64,000 nt of DNA from Chitinophagaceae bacterium UBA1953 (GTDB lineage Bacteria; Bacteroidota; Bacteroidia; Chitinophagales; Chitinophagaceae). Of this stretch, positions 61,900-64,000 are shown in pieces. Numbering within the stretch: position 1 is the first letter of the stretch; each line of letters opens with the position of its first letter. Made by a program: the position numbers and the translations under genes. The stretch lies in the NCBI GenBank assembly GCA_002336115.1, contig DDEN01000061.1, positions 126,823 through 190,822 of the forward strand. The letters run 5' to 3'. A model generated the notes under the pieces. The model was not told where the DNA came from. It worked only from the letters and a program-made list of their open reading frames with translations, and made no database searches.

Positions 61900-61946
61900 C
61901 CGTTGATAAAAACGGCTATTTTCAACAAATCCACGGGATGGCGTGG
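61900..61946 (+). promoter_or_regulatory. Structured leader upstream of rplM
   Basis: GTTGA (61902-61906) pairs with TCAAC (61922-61926), and CCAC (61931-61934) pairs with GTGG (61943-61946). CCGTT/AACGG is an alternative inner stem. It could be a ribosomal-protein autoregulation leader; the fold is predicted by eye. Confidence 0.35.
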
Positions 61947-61961
61947 TAAAAATTAAACAAA

Positions 61962-62405
61962 ATGAGTAAACTACATTTCACTACCAAGCATGCGAACGAG
62001 GCTACCGTACAGCGTAACTGGTACGTTGTTGACGGCACCAATCAAACCGTTGGTCGCATGAGTGCTAAGATTGCTGCGGTACTCCGTGGTAAAAACAAAG
62101 CTTATTACACTCCCCACGTTGATTGTGGCGATTATGTAATTGTAATTAATGCCGATAAAGTTGTATTAACCGGTGCAAAGCTGGAGCAGAAAGAATACCA
62201 GCATTTTACAGGTTACCCCGGCGGTCAGAAAATTGAGATGGCAAAAGATCTTTTGCGTCGTCGTCCAGAGGTGGTTGTTGAACGTGCTGTAAAAGGTATG
62301 TTGCCAAAAAACCGTTTAGGCCGCAAAATGTACAAGAAGTTATTTGTATATGCAGGTGCTGAACATGCTCACAAAGCACAACAACCAAAAGAATTAAAAT
62401 TTTAA
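61962..62405 (+). CDS. rplM: 50S ribosomal protein L13
   Basis: 147 residues, near the usual length of L13. Core segments: RNWYVVDGTNQTVGRMSAKI, YYTPHVDCGDYVIVINADKV, EYQHFTGYPGGQKIEM, and VVERAVKGMLPKNRLGRKMY with the family's MLPKNxLGR motif. It binds 23S rRNA early in large-subunit assembly. First gene of the operon with rpsI after 44 bases of AT-rich spacer that contains a heptamer repeat. The leader upstream is structured. Confidence 0.97.
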   Translation: MSKLHFTTKHANEATVQRNWYVVDGTNQTVGRMSAKIAAVLRGKNKAYYTPHVDCGDYVIVINADKVVLTGAKLEQKEYQHFTGYPGGQKIEMAKDLLRRRPEVVVERAVKGMLPKNRLGRKMYKKLFVYAGAEHAHKAQQPKELKF

Positions 62406-62420
62406 AAACCGCTAATAGCC

Positions 62421-62441
62421 AAAAGCTAAAAGCTAAAAGCT
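62421..62441 (+). repeat. Heptamer tandem repeat (AAAAGCT) between rplM and rpsI
   Basis: Three exact copies of AAAAGCT (62421-62441), preceded by GCTAATAGCC and followed by AAAAATAA. The same 7-base periodicity as the repeats in the E1 gene. Confidence 0.8.
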
Positions 62442-62449
62442 AAAAATAA

Positions 62450-62839
62450 ATGGAAAAGCAAAAAAATGCAGTTGGTCGCCGTAAAGAAGCCATCACCCGT
62501 GTGTTCATCAGCAAGGGTACAGGTAACATTACTGTGAACGACAAAAACTATAAAGAATACTTCCCGCTGGTTTACTTGCAAAACCAGGTAGAAGCTCCGT
62601 TAAAAACCGTTGAATCGTTAGACAAGTTTGATTTGAAAATCAATGCTGGCGGCGGTGGTATTAAAGGTCAGGCCGAAGCTATTAAGCTGGGTATTGCCCG
62701 TGCACTTCTCGAAGTAAATGCTGAATATCGTCCTGCTTTAAAGGCAGCCGGTTTACTGAAGCGTGACCCTCGTGGTGTTGAACGTAAGAAATTTGGTAAG
62801 AAGAAAGCACGCAGAAGCTTCCAGTTCTCTAAACGTTAA
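62450..62839 (+). CDS. rpsI: 30S ribosomal protein S9
   Basis: 129 residues with the S9 core: NAVGRRKEAITRVFISKGTG, NKDYFPL-like YKEYFPLVYLQNQVEAPLKT, GGGIKGQAEAIKLGIARALL, RDPRGVERKKFGKKKARRSF and the universal C-terminal QFSKR that reaches the P-site tRNA. It binds 16S rRNA in the head of the small subunit. Second gene of the operon. Confidence 0.97.
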   Translation: MEKQKNAVGRRKEAITRVFISKGTGNITVNDKNYKEYFPLVYLQNQVEAPLKTVESLDKFDLKINAGGGGIKGQAEAIKLGIARALLEVNAEYRPALKAAGLLKRDPRGVERKKFGKKKARRSFQFSKR

Positions 62840-62935
62840 TATCATTTGTGGTTCATGGCTGGCAGTTGGAGTTATTATCAACTGCTACGCCATCACAACA
62901 AGAAACAAAAAACAAAACACGATAAACTATTAATA

Positions 62936-63820
62936 ATGGAAAATAACACTTCATTACAACAGCAATTACTCGAAGCAGGTGTGCATTTCGGTCACCTGAA
63001 AAAGAAGTGGAACCCCAAGATGTTGCCTTACATCTTTGCTGAAAAGAAAGGCATTCACATCATCGACCTCAATAAAACTGTGGAAGGCTTGCAGGAAACT
63101 GCAGCCGCTATGAAGCAAATTGCACGCAGCGGTAAAAAAATTATGTTTGTTGCCACCAAAAAACAGGCAAAAGAAATTGTTACTGAATGTGCGCAGAAAG
63201 TAAATATGCCTTTTGTAACTGACCGTTGGCTGGGTGGTATGTTAACCAACTTCAACACTGTTCGTAAGAGTGTGAAGAAAATGCAGAGCATTGAAAAAAT
63301 GCTGAACGATGGTACGTTCGACAGCATTACCAAGAAAGAGCGTTTGCAGTTAAGCCGTGATAAAGAAAAAATGGAAAAGGTATTAGGTGGTATTGCCAAT
63401 ATGAGCCGTATCCCTGCAGCTTTATTCCTCGTTGATATTGGCCATGAACATATTGCTTTGGCTGAAGCAAAGCGTTTAGGCATTACAACTTTTGGCGTGG
63501 TTGATACCAACTGCGATCCTAACAAAGTTGATTACTTCATTCCGGGTAATGATGATGCTACCAAATCAATCGCTATCATTACCGAATACATCACTGCTGC
63601 AATTGCAGAAGGTTTGGCAGAACGTCAGGTTGAAAAAGAAGAAGAAGAAACTGAAGAAGTAACTGACCAGGCATCTAAGTTTGATGTAGGCGACGAAGGT
63701 GGAAGAGAAAGAGGTGGCCGTGGTGGTGCAAACCGTGGCGGTGGCCGTGGTAATGCAGGTGGCGGTGGCGCTCCCAAACGTCGTGTGCCAAGCACACAAA
63801 AGCGCACTTCTAACAGATAG
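62936..63820 (+). CDS. rpsB: 30S ribosomal protein S2 with Arg/Gly-rich C-terminal tail
   Basis: 294 residues from the ATG at 62936 (MENNTSLQQQLLEAGVHFGH); the longer frame is a shadow. The S2 core is clear: GHLKKKWNPKMLPYIFAEKK, FVATKKQAKEIVTECAQ, DRWLGGMLTNFNTVRKSVKK, RIPAALFLVDIGHEHIALAE, VDTNCDPNKVDYFIPGNDDA. After an acidic linker (EKEEEETEEVTDQ) the last ~40 residues are Arg/Gly-rich (GGRERGGRGGANRGGGRG). S2 of E. coli has about 241 residues and lacks this tail. It binds the small subunit between head and body and helps recruit S1. The tail may bind RNA. Confidence 0.96.
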   Translation: MENNTSLQQQLLEAGVHFGHLKKKWNPKMLPYIFAEKKGIHIIDLNKTVEGLQETAAAMKQIARSGKKIMFVATKKQAKEIVTECAQKVNMPFVTDRWLGGMLTNFNTVRKSVKKMQSIEKMLNDGTFDSITKKERLQLSRDKEKMEKVLGGIANMSRIPAALFLVDIGHEHIALAEAKRLGITTFGVVDTNCDPNKVDYFIPGNDDATKSIAIITEYITAAIAEGLAERQVEKEEEETEEVTDQASKFDVGDEGGRERGGRGGANRGGGRGNAGGGGAPKRRVPSTQKRTSNR

Positions 63821-63865
63821 AAGAAAGCCGGAAGTAAGATATAAGAAGATTGATTCTGAAAAATA

Positions 63866-63906
63866 AAAATGCTTCCTGCTCACTAAAAGTCTGCAGGAAG
63901 CATTTT
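63866..63906 (+). terminator. Strong hairpin between rpsB and tsf
   Basis: AAAATGCTTCCTGC / GCAGGAAGCATTTT, 14-bp perfect stem with a 13-base loop and a T-rich end. It sits within the operon and may act as a partial terminator or attenuator that sets tsf levels. Confidence 0.8.
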
Positions 63907-63942
63907 CTGATTTACTGATTAATAAATTATCAAATAGAAATT

Positions 63943-64000
63943 ATGTCAACCGTAACAATAAGTGCACAGGATATTAATAAACTGCGCCAGGCAACAGGCG
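63943..64000 (+). CDS. tsf: Elongation factor Ts (3' truncated by the window)
   Basis: Opens with ATG at 63943 and reads MSTVTISAQDINKLRQATG, the typical N-terminus of EF-Ts (the I-x-A-x-x-(V/I)-x-x-L-R-x-x-T-G pattern for binding EF-Tu). The rest is beyond the end of the window. It recycles EF-Tu from GDP to GTP. The usual neighbour of rpsB. Confidence 0.93.
   Translation, partial: MSTVTISAQDINKLRQATG

Noticed and set aside
62846..62935. Upstream extension of rpsB (30 extra codons)
   Set aside because: The added N-terminus (MWFMAGSWSYYQLLRHH) is foreign to S2; the ATG at 62936 begins the conserved protein.
63055..63525. 156-codon minus-strand ORF opposite rpsB
   Set aside because: Shadow of the S2 gene, rich in Ser/Phe/Cys as expected for an antisense frame.

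Overview
The window reads as chromosomal DNA of a Bacteroidota bacterium, most likely of the family Chitinophagaceae. The pointers are two TonB-dependent/outer-membrane barrel receptors, type IX secretion (T9SS) C-terminal tails, GLPGLI-like and DUF3108-like secreted proteins, LytTR regulation with a propeller sensor kinase, futalosine-pathway menaquinone synthesis (MqnC), promoter elements of the Bacteroidota TAnnTTTG type, and no consistent Shine-Dalgarno sequences. There is no phage, insertion sequence, CRISPR array, rRNA or tRNA that I can support. The family call is inference from gene content.

Layout. 1-16 kb is an envelope and stress region: the 3' part of an outer-membrane receptor, an AraC regulator, an ECF sigma/anti-sigma/secreted-protein operon, a relic of a T9SS-exported protein, a Ycf48-like lipoprotein, a second TonB receptor, a subclass B1 metallo-beta-lactamase with a complete zinc site, a frameshifted gene, a PAS-LuxR regulator, and a Crp/Fnr regulator near two small membrane proteins. 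16.2-27.5 kb is one co-oriented block. It holds a LytS/LytTR-type two-component pair upstream of four exported proteins. Two of these share a tandem N-terminal repeat, and one of the two carries an M19-type metallohydrolase domain. This is the best candidate in the window for an undescribed system.

27.7-43 kb is mostly metabolic and proteolytic: a DUF2490 barrel, a penicillin-acylase-family hydrolase, a class IV aminotransferase, an archaemetzincin lipoprotein, a fused alpha/beta E1 dehydrogenase with heptamer repeats in its linker, an active/inactive pair of M16 peptidases, an aspartyl protease with PDZ, MqnC, a sialate O-acetylesterase and a macrodomain protein. 43-47 kb holds a compact arsenic operon (arsR, arsM, acr3, thioredoxin-type arsC) behind a palindromic operator. 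47-51 kb carries secreted proteins and a HigB/HigA toxin-antitoxin pair with its own operator.

51-61 kb is housekeeping and lipid/envelope metabolism: an SDR, an AI-2E family permease, two radical SAM enzymes, MarR with an acyl-CoA dehydrogenase, and an N-acetylmuramoyl-L-alanine amidase. 61-64 kb has recX and the ribosomal operon rplM-rpsI-rpsB-tsf. That operon has a recognisable promoter, a structured leader, an unusual Arg/Gly-rich tail on S2, and a strong hairpin before tsf. Several ORF starts were moved downstream to an ATG that begins a signal peptide or conserved domain. Two genes appear broken at A6 homopolymers, which may be real decay or assembly error.
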